Assembly: GCA_028571685.1 (NCBI GenBank)
Contig: CM053162.1
Span: 67,382,351 to 67,446,350, forward strand
Reading direction: 5' to 3'
DNA: 64,000 nt
Source: Heterohyrax brucei
Taxonomy: Eukaryota; Chordata; Mammalia; Hyracoidea; Procaviidae
Positions 1 to 9,411 of the stretch are shown in pieces (positions within the stretch are counted from its first letter, which is position 1; each line of letters opens with the position of its first letter). The translations under genes were made by a program, and so were the position numbers. Under the pieces are notes generated by a model. The model had not been told where the DNA came from. It saw nothing but the letters and a program-made list of their open reading frames with translations, and did no database searches.

Positions 1-20
1 CATTTTATTTCAGAGTTTAT

Positions 21-35
21 AACTCCAGTATCTTT
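21..35. repeat. Left target-site duplication of the 36-1144 L1
   Basis: Reads aactccagtatcttt. The partner at 1145-1159 reads aactctagtatcttt, 14 of 15 identical. Fifteen bases is within the usual range for L1 endonuclease-primed insertion. Confidence 0.75.
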
Positions 36-1144
36 TTTTTTTATTTAATATGACTGAGTGAAAATATACATTACCTTATAAATTTACATGCCCACCTATA
101 TGCAGCTTCCACTGCTCTCCCTGTCTGGTGACAGCACACTATTCCTCTCTGCTCCATCCATGTCTCATCTTCCCAACAGCCTCCTTTCTGCTCCTCTCCA
201 CCCACTCTCCTTCCTCCAGCCAGCAGTCAGCACAATGATATCCTATAGATGCATAGAACCATAAAGTGTATCCAATATATGGTCACTCTGCATCACCAAG
301 TCCAATCTATTTGTGTCCGAATAGTGGACCTTCATTATGATTTATGGTCAAGGGCAGCATCAGGGCCAGGGGCCATGCTCCCAAGGGAACTCCGAAGCTG
401 CTGGACCATCAATTGAGGTCTTTTAGTGCAGATCTGAGGATACACCCCTTTTTATTCTTGTGTTGCCAGTGAGACTCATCTCTGTGAACTCCATCGTGGC
501 TATCACTGGTGGTGGCCGGGAACCATCCGGTTCTTCCGGTCCCAAGTCGATGTAGACACCCACTCTTGTGGGTCTCTCTATCTTCTAGGTTGTCTTTACC
601 CCATGTCATTTTGGTCCTCAGTGAGCTTCTGTTCCTGCTGAGTTGGGACCATTTGCTGCGTCCTCGGATAGCAGCTTGACAGCTTTTAAGGCCCCAGATG
701 CCACTCACCAACGTGGGGTGCAGAGAGCCCTCTTAGAAAAACGCTAGTTGTGCCAATTGGCCTTGATTTCACCTAAGAGCATGGTCCCCTGCCCCTGCCC
801 CAGCTACTCTATCCTTGCAATATCGAGTTGAGATGGAAGGAGTACTCAAGTTATGCTGAAGTCCACTTAATGTTGTTCTTGTTTCTAATGTGTGCTATCA
901 CCAATTTCTCCCAACCAGATTTCTAGCAACTATCTAATCTAAATCCTCCCCCCAGCCCTCCCCCCCTCTCCTCCCTTGCAGCTGTCAAAGAGTCTTTTCT
1001 TCTATACACAAGTCTGTTTTTGTACAACTAAAGAAGAAGAACACACTGGGAGGCCTCTCATTACCCAACCTTAGAACATACTGCACTGCCACAGTGGTCA
1101 GAACAGCCTGGTACTGGTACAAGAACAGACAGATCGATCAATGG
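36..1144 (-). mobile_element. LINE-1 3' end with inverted 5' piece
   Basis: On the minus strand this is an L1 3' UTR ending in an A-tail (poly-T at 31-42). Bases 36 to about 1028 resemble the L1 3' ends seen again at 29850-30712, 40376-40532, 43596-44052 and 47030-47107. From about 1029 to 1144 the sequence flips: it reads as L1 ORF2 on the plus strand (the stretch around 'ggtactggtacaagaacag'). The 15-base sequence at 21-35 (aactccagtatcttt) recurs at 1145-1159 with one mismatch, which brackets the whole unit as one insertion. A 5' inversion of this kind is well known for L1 (twin priming). It carries no usable ORF. Family assignment is from memory. Confidence 0.8.
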
Positions 1145-1159
1145 AACTCTAGTATCTTT
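1145..1159. repeat. Right target-site duplication of the 36-1144 L1
   Basis: Partner of 21-35. Its first bases (ggaactc) also fit the L1 ORF2 sequence running into it, so the exact junction is ambiguous by a few bases. Confidence 0.7.
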
Positions 1160-1368
1160 ATTATTTTTATTCTTTAAGTGTGTAACAGTGATCAACAAAA
1201 ATCAGGAAACATTACAGTGTAATGACTTTTAAGTGCATTTTCCCACTGCCTAGATTTAAACCCCAGTTTTGCCTCTTGGTGCGTCAGCTGGCAATTTTTC
1301 TAAACTTTCCTAGGTCTTTGTTTCATTTTCTTTACCAAAGACTTGCCATGTCTTGCTTTCATTGATGT

Positions 1369-1705
1369 CATTGTTAAATGTCCTCCAGTTTGTTTCGACC
1401 CCATGTACAGTGCAGCAAAACCCTGCCTGGTCCTACGCCATCCTGCTAGTCCTGTTCTGCTTGGGTCCACTGCTGCAGCTGCTGTGTCAATCCATCTCAC
1501 TGAGGGTCTTCCTCTTTTATGGTGACCCCCTACTTTACCTTTTCCAGGGACTTGTCCCTCCTGATAACAAGTCCAAAATATACAAGACAAAGTCTCACCA
1601 TCCTTGCCGCTAAGGGACATTCTGTCTTTACTTCTTCCAAAACAATTTGTTCATTCCCCTGGAAGTCCATGCTGTATTCAGCATTCTTTGCCAGCACTGT
1701 AATTT
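1369..1705 (-). mobile_element. RTE (BovB-clade) LINE 3' fragment
   Basis: Minus-strand 3' end of the RTE LINE, including the 3' tail and the last part of ORF2. It aligns by eye with 22988-23330: both have the 'tgtgtcaatccatctc...gagggtcttcctctttt' block and the downstream 'cttctccagggac' type block. Frames are broken, so this is a dead 5'-truncated copy. Host sequence resumes near 1706. Confidence 0.8.
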
Positions 1706-2158
1706 GTAAATATATTTTACTTACATGTCTTACATATTTATTTTAACTAATACTCTTTTTTTTAAAATTTCTACATCCTCCTGTGAATGAATTTTCTAAA
1801 TACTGTATTTCCTGATTGAAAACAGGGAATGTTCTAGGATTCCTGTAACAAACCAAGTGATCCACTAGTATTAAATGATTACTGCTTTTATATACAGTTC
1901 ATTAAGTTTCAAGTATCTTTATTTTAGGGTTTGACTGAGTTGATGACAGTACTGTTATATTTTGTGTGCACATGTGTATGTGTGCCACATACATGTCTTT
2001 GAAGCATTTTTGCGTAATGTTTAAAACAATTTAGTGAAATGAATTAGAAAGATTTTTTAAAAAAACTTCCTTGCCATTGGACAGTATGAAATGCAAAGTA
2101 AGTATGTTTTGATGGAATGATGTAGGTCACTTTTAAAATTATCTAGGCCTACTATTTC
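1706..2158. other. Unassigned AT-rich sequence
   Basis: No repeat family or coding signal recognised. It contains a short alternating TG/CA stretch near 1965-1985. Confidence 0.4.
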
Positions 2159-2302
2159 ATGAAAACCTTGGTAGTGGGTAAGTGTGACATCTGCTAACAA
2201 AAAAGTCAGCAGTTCAAATTCACCCACTGCTCTTTGGAAACTCAACAGAGCAGTTCTACTGTGTCCTATGTGGTTGCTATGAGTCTCGATTCACACAGTA
2301 GA
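2159..2302 (+). mobile_element. AfroSINE, short form
   Basis: tRNA-derived SINE. The A-box-like part is 'gtagtgggtaagtg', the B-box-like part is 'cagttcaaattcac', and the 3' part contains 'ctatgagtctcgattcac'. Diverged, with most CpGs lost, so an older copy. Confidence 0.8.
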
Positions 2303-2331
2303 TTTTTTTCTTCCCGTTTTATACTGTTGCC

Positions 2332-2522
2332 TAGGCTTCCTGGTGGTGCAATGACTTGAAACTGAAAGTTCATATTTTGAACCCACCCAGTGTCTCCATG
2401 AAACAGAGACATGACCATCTGTTCTCTAAAAGCTTACAGTCTGGAAAACCCAAGGGAGCAGTTCTACTCTGACATTTGGGGTCAGTGTAAGTCAAAATCA
2501 GCTTGATGGCCCCTGACAACAC
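2332..2522 (+). mobile_element. AfroSINE, long form
   Basis: Starts 'cttcctggtggtgcaatg' and ends 'cagcttgatggcccc'. Unlike the short form it has an extra middle block (about 2395-2450, 'ccatctgttctctaaaagc') before the 'aaacccaagggagcag' part. It lies 30 bases after the previous SINE in the same orientation. Confidence 0.75.
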
Positions 2523-3165
2523 TATTTCTTATTTTTTCTTTATAAATTCCCTCCTTATCGATTTGGATGTGTTTCTTAATATGGTATGCTTGTTTTGAAA
2601 ACAATATATTTCTAGTTTCTTCTTTAATACTGGTTGTTCTCACATAGATTTCTCTCAACCTTGAAATTTCTAGAAAACAGATTACTTAAACATAAGTCAT
2701 CACTGCTGTCCCATCTGAAGTATTAGTAATGATTAGCTCATGGAAATCTAAGTGCTGAGTCAAGCTTTGAAATCTCAAATTACTATAAATTTTAACGATA
2801 TCCCAAGACTCATTTGGCCTTCACTGCTTATTGGTACACATGGTCTTCCCCATGAAGGAGGCTTCATGCCTCTGTATCTCGTTAACTAAATAGAAAAATA
2901 AAAATATACAAACAAAAAAGGAGCCAATACAAACTCTAAATTCCTGTCTTATTGCCAAGTGGAACACCAGCCTGTGTGTGAGTGTCTTATTCCAGCTGCA
3001 GACATGTCTGCTGGTGGTGTTTTTTTTTTTTTTTTTTGGTATCATAGTAGATATCCCAACAGAATTTCTCCAAAATAACAATTTGTTGTTGCAAATGTTT
3101 ACTAGTGCCATTTTAAGTGGGGGGGGGGGGGGGCTTATGTTTTATTTTTCAAACTAGATTAACTA
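2523..3165. other. Unassigned, with T18 and G15 runs
   Basis: AT-rich sequence with an 18-T run at 3020-3037 and a 15-G run at 3119-3133. The T run may be the A-tail of an unrecognised minus-strand retroelement, but I cannot name one. No coding signal. Confidence 0.4.
3119..3133 (+). repeat. G15 homopolymer
   Basis: Fifteen consecutive G. Long G runs are rare in mammalian DNA because they are replication-unstable. It could also be an assembly or base-call error. Confidence 0.85.
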
Positions 3166-3169
3166 TTTA

Positions 3170-3555
3170 CACACACTAACATTTGTATTGAATGTAAAAA
3201 TATTGTGAGATATTTTAAATACACAGAAAAGATCAAAGAAGAACAGAGCACATACTCCTGTATTTGCCATCTGGTTCTACAACACTGAACACTGTGCCAC
3301 AGCTGGTTCTGATTTTCACTGTATCAAAAGAGGACAGAAAAGCCAAAGCCTCTGTATTCTCTTACCTAGTCAAATTTCCCTCTTTTTCCCTCAATGTTAC
3401 CTCATGAATTCAAAGTTCATTATTTTTTGTTTCTTCCTTTCTGAATCAACTCCAAGGCAATGGGTTTGAATACTCTTTTCTATTATTTATATAAATGGAA
3501 GCAAATTCCATGTGTGTATGTTTATGTGCATTATTCTTTAACCTAGATTCCTTTC
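3170..3555 (-). mobile_element. Possible old LINE-1 3' UTR fragment
   Basis: The pattern of an acagaaaag motif, then 'acaacactgaacac', then 'atataaatggaagcaaattcc', resembles old mammalian L1M 3' ends read on the minus strand. Heavily diverged, and the assignment is tentative. The stretch from 3556 to about 3904 is unassigned. Confidence 0.35.
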
Positions 3556-3904
3556 CATTATTTTTAAGAGGTATATATAAATACCATTTATTCATTTTGA
3601 TTTTCTATACAATATTCAATAAACATTGTATATAAAATATTTCTATTGCTTTCAAGTGAGTGAATATGTATCTAATTTTCAGTTATTTTACTATTTTGAC
3701 CTATGCAGGGGCTAACACATTAGTGATTGTAAGCGCATCAGTGAGATTCTCTACTGAACAGAAACAAATTAAGAACATCTCTGCAGCTTTGCATTTCATA
3801 ATCTTGATTTTGTAGTGCAGATTTTCAAATATCTCCATAAAGGACTTGAGTGTTCCCTTCACATCCTTTCCAGAATTTGACATTAAGATGGGCCAAGGTT
3901 AAAA

Positions 3905-4054
3905 GCTTCATGATCCACCTCTGAAAATCAACTAATACAAACCTTACAGATTACGATGGCCTGATTCACAACCGATCATGGGCATAGTGGAGGATCAGAG
4001 AGGATTTGCTTTTATTGCAAATGGGGTTGCATTGACCACAGCTAATAACAATTT
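3905..4054 (+). mobile_element. RTE-derived non-autonomous tail fragment
   Basis: Contains 'gattacgatggcctgattc', 'caaccgatcatgggcatag' and a tail 'accacagctaataacaat'. These are the 3' portion of the long RTE-like SINE family in this genome, with the AACAAC-type tail typical of RTE rather than a poly-A. Diverged. Confidence 0.55.
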
Positions 4055-4059
4055 TAATC

Positions 4060-4432
4060 AACTGGTATTTGACAAGGAGACAAATGAAATATAATGGAGA
4101 GAAAACACTGTTTTCAACAAATCGTGCTGCAAAAATTGGATGTCTATGTGAAAAATAAATAATCCGGACACAAACTTTCTGTAAGAAACCCTGAGAGAGA
4201 ACCTTTGTTTTGATATTAAGTTATTAGACACAGATCTAAAAGCATGGTTCCAAACAGAAAGAAAATGATATGTTAGATTTCATGAAAACTAAAAACTTAT
4301 GAAAAACACCATTAAAAGTATAAAGAGTCAGAAGATTAGGAGAAATTATTTGAAAATCGTAACTTACAGGAAACTTATACCCCAAATACATAAACAAGTC
4401 TTAAGACTCAAAAATAAGATGACCCGATTTGA
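4060..4432 (+). mobile_element. LINE-1 ORF2 fragment
   Basis: A-rich sense-strand L1 ORF2: 'actggtatttgacaaggag', 'ttttcaacaaatcgtgctg', 'aaaaattggatgtctatgtg', then the 'acctaaatgtaag'-type region. Many stops and frameshifts. It abuts the RTE-derived fragment upstream and unassigned CpG-bearing DNA downstream. Confidence 0.7.
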
Positions 4433-4499
4433 AACAGATAAAGCATCTGAACAGAACACTCATCTGTACAGTAAATGAACAGAAATAAGTCAGCGGAGA

Positions 4500-4670
4500 A
4501 ACACTCGGCATTACGTGTCTGAGTGGAGTTGCTACCGTATTTACCGCAGTAGACCGGCAGCCCTGCCTTCTGTAATGCAGCCACGCTGGTTTCAGTGATC
4601 CACCTGCTTGTTAGCGGCAAAACGCCAGCTGACAGCGCCGCCCAGGGCACCTTCCTTTGTCATGTTGTCT
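4500..4670. other. CpG-bearing stretch, possibly SINE-derived
   Basis: About nine CpGs in 170 bases, dense for this window. On the minus strand 'ggtgccctgggcggcgctg' looks like the head of a long-form SINE. The rest does not match what I know. A longer minus-strand frame across it (to 4408) shows no recognisable domain. Confidence 0.35.
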
Positions 4671-4852
4671 GTTGCATTAATTCGGTTCTGACACATGGTG
4701 ATCCCTCGTTTGTAGTTTAGAGCTAGAGTTTTCAAGGCTGTAGCCTTTCGGAGGCGGATCGCCAGCTCTGTCTTTCCAGCCACCTGTGGATATATTCCAA
4801 CTGTCAGTCTTTTGGATGGTGGTCAAAGCTTAACCATTTACGCCAGACAGGG
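4671..4852 (-). mobile_element. AfroSINE, long form
   Basis: Minus-strand copy: the 3' block is 'ttcggttctgacacatggtg', the middle block is 'ttttcaaggctgtagccttt' followed by 'cggaggcggatcgccag', and the tRNA-like head ends near 'taaccatttacgcc'. The middle block with 'gcggatcgcc' keeps several CpGs, so this copy is less decayed than most. Confidence 0.8.
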
Positions 4853-4883
4853 ACTCCGTATTTGTCATCATTGACAGAGGTAA

Positions 4884-5075
4884 CTGAGTCAGTATTTGAC
4901 TAACAGTAACCCCATGTGACAGAGTATAGCTGCCTCATGGGTTTGTTCGGGCTGTAATCTTTACTGAAGCAGATCACTGTGTCTCTTCCCCACAGAGCCT
5001 CTAAGTATATTCACACTACCAATCTCTCAGTTAACACTGAGCATCTAACCATTGTACCGTCAGGTCTCCTTCCTC
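4884..5075 (-). mobile_element. AfroSINE, long form
   Basis: Second minus-strand long-form copy, about 30 bases after the previous one: 'accccatgtgacagag', 'ggctgtaatctttactgaag', 'cagatcactgtgtctcttcc', head 'catctaaccattgtacc'. More diverged than its neighbour. Confidence 0.75.
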
Positions 5076-5124
5076 ACCTAATGCACCTAATAGAATGGTC
5101 CGGGGGAAACAAAAAAAAAAAAAA

Positions 5125-5700
5125 AAGAAAGGAAAACTGGCAACACCCAACGTTGGTGAGAGTCCCAAATCTTACAGCCTCTTTAGAAGACATTTGCATG
5201 CATTTTTACTAAGGCGCACATAGTCTTATCACAAAATCCAGCAAAAATGCTCATAGAAATTTTTCCAAATGATATGAAATTTTATACCCATAAAATCCTC
5301 CTCTCGAATGTTTGCTGCAGTTTCACTGATGATTTTCGGATCCTGAAACCAACCATGACGTCCCTCCATGATCAGCCCTGCTACGTCAAAAAATGGAATA
5401 TTATTCAGCAATAAAAATGCATAGGTTATCAAACCATAAAAAGACATGGAGGATACAGCTAAAGGAGAAACTGAATGAAAAGGCACTGCATGCTCTTTGA
5501 TTCCTATTATACGGAACAAAGCAAAACTTCTGAGACAGAATGTGGTGGTTTCCAGGAATTCAGTGGAGGGGGAGAGGGTTAAACAGATGAAGGACTGGGA
5601 CATGGAATGTAGTGAAATGATTCTGCATCAGATAGTGATGGTGAAAGCATGGTATGAAGAGCCCTAGGAATTACAGCTCCGAAAATTCATTTTAATGTAT
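5125..5700 (+). mobile_element. Old LINE-1 (L1M-type) 3' end
   Basis: Sense-strand L1 running from the end of ORF2 into the 3' UTR: 'ggcaacacccaacgttggtg', 'aaaatgctcatagaaatttt', 'aatggaatattattcagc' at about 5393, then 'tggtggtttccaggaattc' and 'atagtgatggtgaaagc'. These are landmarks of old mammalian L1 3' ends. An open minus-strand frame of 124 codons across it (5229-5603) is an antisense shadow. Confidence 0.75.
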
Positions 5701-6195
5701 TCAAATTAAATAACAACAATAAATTGTTTAGGATGCTGGAGATCTCTGGAAGAAATGCAGACTACCAACAGAATCTAAATGCATTAAAAATATAGGTAAG
5801 GACCTCTCTAAAAGTGACTTAGGAGGTGCTGAGCTAAATAACATTGAAAATCAGTAGAGTCTGTAAAACCAAAGGCAAAAGAAATTGGGCATAAACACTA
5901 CTGCAGCTAGTAAGGTTTCTCAAAGGCTGTAAATGTAAAATTTTCTGATGCTGTCACATATTTATATGAGATTGAACAATAGAGGGCAGATGGTGGGAGC
6001 CAGATTTCTCCCTGGTGGAGTGGGAGGTTACAAGTTAGCTAGGAGAGGACTGCAGAATCATCAATTTACCACACTGGAGACACTAGCAGGAAATCATGTT
6101 TAACTTAGTATAGATGCACACGGTCTGATATTTATAGATTTATACAGGAATAGTCACATATAGTCATACATACACTGGTTATTATGTACTGCTGT
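5701..6195. other. Unassigned
   Basis: Intergenic-looking sequence with no family recognised. The part around 5985-6080 is slightly GC-richer and may be an undiagnosed old LTR or DNA transposon. Confidence 0.35.
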
Positions 6196-6345
6196 CAGGA
6201 AACCCTGGTGACACAGTGGTTAAGTGGTATGACTGCTAACCAAAAGGTTGGCAGTTCAAATCCACCAGGTGCTCCTTGGAAGCTCTATGGGGGCAGTACT
6301 GTAGACCGTTATGAGTCAGAATTGGCTCATTGGCACTGGGTGGGT
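6196..6345 (+). mobile_element. AfroSINE, short form, well preserved
   Basis: One of the clearest copies: 'aaaccctggtgacacagtgg' head with an A-box, 'gttggcagttcaaatccacc' B-box, 'ggtgctccttggaagctc' body and 'atgagtcagaattggctc' 3' end. A tRNA-derived internal pol III promoter is expected from these boxes. It is probably mobilised by RTE, whose 3' end it shares. Confidence 0.9.
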
Positions 6346-7118
6346 CATTGCTCTGTCAGCTGACAGGGCACCGAAGCGATGAGGCACTTGTAGCCATCAG
6401 CACACCCAGCACTCAGAGCTTGGCTTCTAATACCATTTTTCAATGAACAGGACCAGGGCTGCTTGGATAACGGCTGACCCAAGACTGGGGCAGGAGATAT
6501 ACAGGATAATCCTGGAGCATCTTGTTGTTTCAAAAAGTGCTAAAGCGCTGAAAATGAAAGGATGCGCAATGACAAGGGTACGTCAGATGGGCCCAGGAGC
6601 CTACTGAGAGAGTTACCAACAATCAAAGCTGGTCAATTCTGAGCTAAGAAACAAAACAAAAAAGAGAGAAACCAAAAACAATTATTTAATTATAACACAA
6701 AGTATGTAATACTTCTTCACTGAGTTATATAAATAAATGGTTGAACCGATGAATAAACGGGGAAGAAGAGACACGTCATTTATGAGGAAGAATTCCGGAT
6801 AACTTATGTACGTGTCACCCTCAGTGAGATGTAGTGTAACTCCCTATGACTTAAGAGGAAGCTGTGCATAGTGATGTCCTTCCAAAGAGTACAGTATGGA
6901 AAAGAGATGAAAAGAGTTAACTTTACAGTTAACTGTCTCAGCCAGACGATTAGGTTCAACACCAATAAGTCATACTGATCTTACATATGTATCTTTGATA
7001 AGATGAGAAACGGAACTACATTTTCACACCTATAATATTCATCTGAGAAAATATATTGTCGTTAGTTACTGTCACGTCATTTTAGCAGAACAAAACATTA
7101 TCCATGCCTGTGCTGTCT
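6346..7118. other. Unassigned
   Basis: No repeat or gene recognised. Frames up to about 60 codons show no known domain. Confidence 0.4.
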
Positions 7119-7268
7119 TCAGAGCCCTAGTGGAGCAGTGGTTCAATGCCCAGCTGTGAGGCTAAAGGTCAGCATTTCAAGTCTACCGGCTGCTCCTGGG
7201 AGGCCCTAAAAGGCAGCTCTGTCATGTATGGTGGCTGTAAGTCAGAATCGACTCAACAGCAGCAGATT
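7119..7268 (+). mobile_element. AfroSINE, short form
   Basis: 'gagccctagtggagcagtgg' head, 'ggtcagcatttcaagtctac' B-box region, 'gtaagtcagaatcgactcaa' 3' end. It sits directly against the L1 3' end that follows. Confidence 0.85.
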
Positions 7269-7269
7269 T

Positions 7270-8055
7270 ATTTTTTAAAATTGTGCTTTAAATGAAAGTT
7301 TGCAAAACAAATTAATCTCTCATTAAAGAATACACATATTGTTTTGTGACGTTGGTTGTCAATCGTATGGCATGTCAACACCTCCTTTTCTTGACCTTCG
7401 ATTCCCCATTTCCATTCATCCAACTTTCCTGTCCCTTCTGTCTTCTGATCTTTACCTCTAAACTGGTATGCTCATTCAGGGACTGATACATCACCTGACT
7501 ACGTGTATTACTGTTTGATGGGCCTACTGCATCTTCGACTTAAGGGCAAACCTCAGGAGTGACTTCAGTACAGAGTTAAACAGTTGTCCAGTAGCCTTAC
7601 TCTTGGAGAGTCTCCGGTCTCTGTCACACCAATGAACTCTGTTCTTTCTCTGTTAATTAGAATTTTGTTCTGACTTTTTCTCCAGCTCCACGTGGGACCC
7701 TTTATTGCTATCCCTGTCAGAGTGCTGGTAGTCATACACCATCTATTTGGGATGGACTCGACCTAGTGGTGATGTGGTAGTTATCATCCACAGGTCCTTA
7801 GGACTAATTTTCCCCTTGTGTCTTTGATTTTCTTCATTCTGTCTTGAGCCAGGCAGGGTGGAATCAATGGAGTGTCTTAGATGCCACTCATAAGCATTTA
7901 AGACTCGAGGTACTACTCACCAAAGTAAGATGTAGAATAATTTCTTTATAAACTGTGTTATGCTGTGTGAGCTAGATGTCTCCAAGACCATGTCTCCAAG
8001 ACCCCAGCCTTCAGTCTAGTAATTCAATCCTTCTGTGTTTCTGTGAAACTCCCTT
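7270..8055 (-). mobile_element. LINE-1 3' UTR (afrotherian type)
   Basis: Minus-strand L1 3' end: the tail side reads 'tgtgctttaaatgaaagttt' and the inner part includes 'tgtctttgattttcttcatt' and 'gatgccactcataagcattt'. The same landmarks appear in the opposite orientation at 8940-9080 and again at 38441-38740. 5'-truncated with no ORF left. It ends against the 5' end of the RTE at 8057. Confidence 0.8.
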
Positions 8056-9291
8056 CCCAATTGTCTGTCAGTTTGTTGTACTGTAGAGGCTTGTGTGTTG
8101 CCTTGATGCTGGAAATTAGGCACTTGTATTTAAATGCCAGCTGAGTCACCCAGGGCAGACAGATTTCAGCTGAACTTCCAGACTAAGATATACTGGGAAG
8201 AAGGACCTGGTGGTCTGCTTCTGGAAAGAACCAGTGAAAACCTTATGAATAACAGAGAAACCTTGTCTGAGATAGTGCAGAAGAGGAGCCTGTCAGGTTG
8301 GAAGCCCCTCAGAATACAACTGGAGAGGAGCTGACTCAACATGAGAAGAAACGTCTTCAAACATTCGTTAATAATTGGAATGTAGAATACAAGAATCCAT
8401 TCATTAGTAATTGGAATGTAGAATGCAAGAAGGCAATAATTGGAATGTAGAATGTAGTAAAAGTGGAAATCATCAGAAATGAAATGGTAACTACAAAGAA
8501 ACCTTATGAATCCCTGAAACCTCTCATAACATGATGAATCTGGAAGAAATTATGCTGAGTAAAATCAGTCAGCTGTAAGAAGACAAATGTTGTATGAGAG
8601 TCCTACTGTATGAACTCAAGAAAAGTTTAAACATAGAAGAAAACATGATTTGAAGGTTTTCAGTGTGTGGAGGGAGGAAGAAGGGAATTCACTAATTAGT
8701 AGAAGACAAGAATCATCTTAAGTGAAGGGAAGGACAATACTCAATACAGGAGGAGTTAGCACACCTGGACTAAAGCAAACACTAGGGGAGCTTCGAAATA
8801 CAACCAAATACTTTGAAGGACACAGTAGCTGGGGCTGAGGCATGGAAACCATGGTTTCAGGGGGCATCTTGAGCAACTAGCAAAACAAAGTTTATTAATA
8901 AAATATTCCATTCCCACTTTGGTGATTGGCATCCAGTGTCTTAAAAGTTTGCAAGTCATTATCTAAAATGCAGCTTTGTTTGCAACCCACTAGGAACAAA
9001 GGAGAATGAAGAACACCAAAGACACAAGGAAAACATTAGTTCAAGAGACAAAAGGGCCACACAAATTAGAGACTTAATCAACCTGAGACCAGAATACATA
9101 TATAGTGCCCACTAATGGCCACCTGAACTAGAAGAAAACTGAGAGTTCTTGGCAGAGCTGGAGAAGAAGGTGGATGCGGAACTCAAGTTCACATAAAAAG
9201 CCAGATTTAATGGTCTGACTGATACTAGAGGAACCTCTAAAACCGTGTTCCCTGTATGATCTGCTAACCCAGGACTAAAACCATTGTAGAA

Positions 9292-9317
9292 GTCTAATCT
9301 TCATACGAAGATTAGAC
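9292..9317. repeat. Perfect 11-bp inverted repeat with 4-base loop
   Basis: gtctaatcttc, then atac, then gaagattagac: an exact 11-base stem. It sits at the very end of the L1 3' UTR, just before the purine repeat. Confidence 0.8.
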
Positions 9318-9411
9318 CAGAGAGAGAGAGAAAGAGAGGAAAAGGGAGGGAAGGAGGGAGAGAGGGAGGGAGGGATGGAGGAAGGAAGGAAGGAGGAGTG
9401 GAGGGAGGAAG
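9318..9411 (+). repeat. GA/GGAA purine repeat at the L1 tail
   Basis: Runs of (GA)n, (GGGA)n and (GGAA)n on the plus strand in place of the L1 A-tail. Probably an expanded, interrupted A-tail. Confidence 0.85.

Larger units (their letters stand above)
8488..9411 (+). mobile_element. LINE-1 3' end nested in RTE
   Basis: Sense L1 3' end: 'ataacatgatgaatctggaag', then the 3' UTR with 'ggaccatggtttcag'-type and 'gaagaacaccaaagacacaa' blocks. It is flanked by 'gaaatgg' at 8481-8487 and 9412-9418. The A-tail position (9318-9411) is a GA/GGAA purine repeat instead of poly-A. It interrupts the RTE at a point where another copy (near 25480) is continuous, so it inserted later. Confidence 0.8.

Noticed and set aside
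5229..5603. 124-codon minus-strand frame
   Set aside because: It is antisense to an old L1 3' end and has no known domain.
6196..6345. tRNA gene suggested by A and B boxes
   Set aside because: The boxes belong to a tRNA-derived SINE, with no complete cloverleaf.
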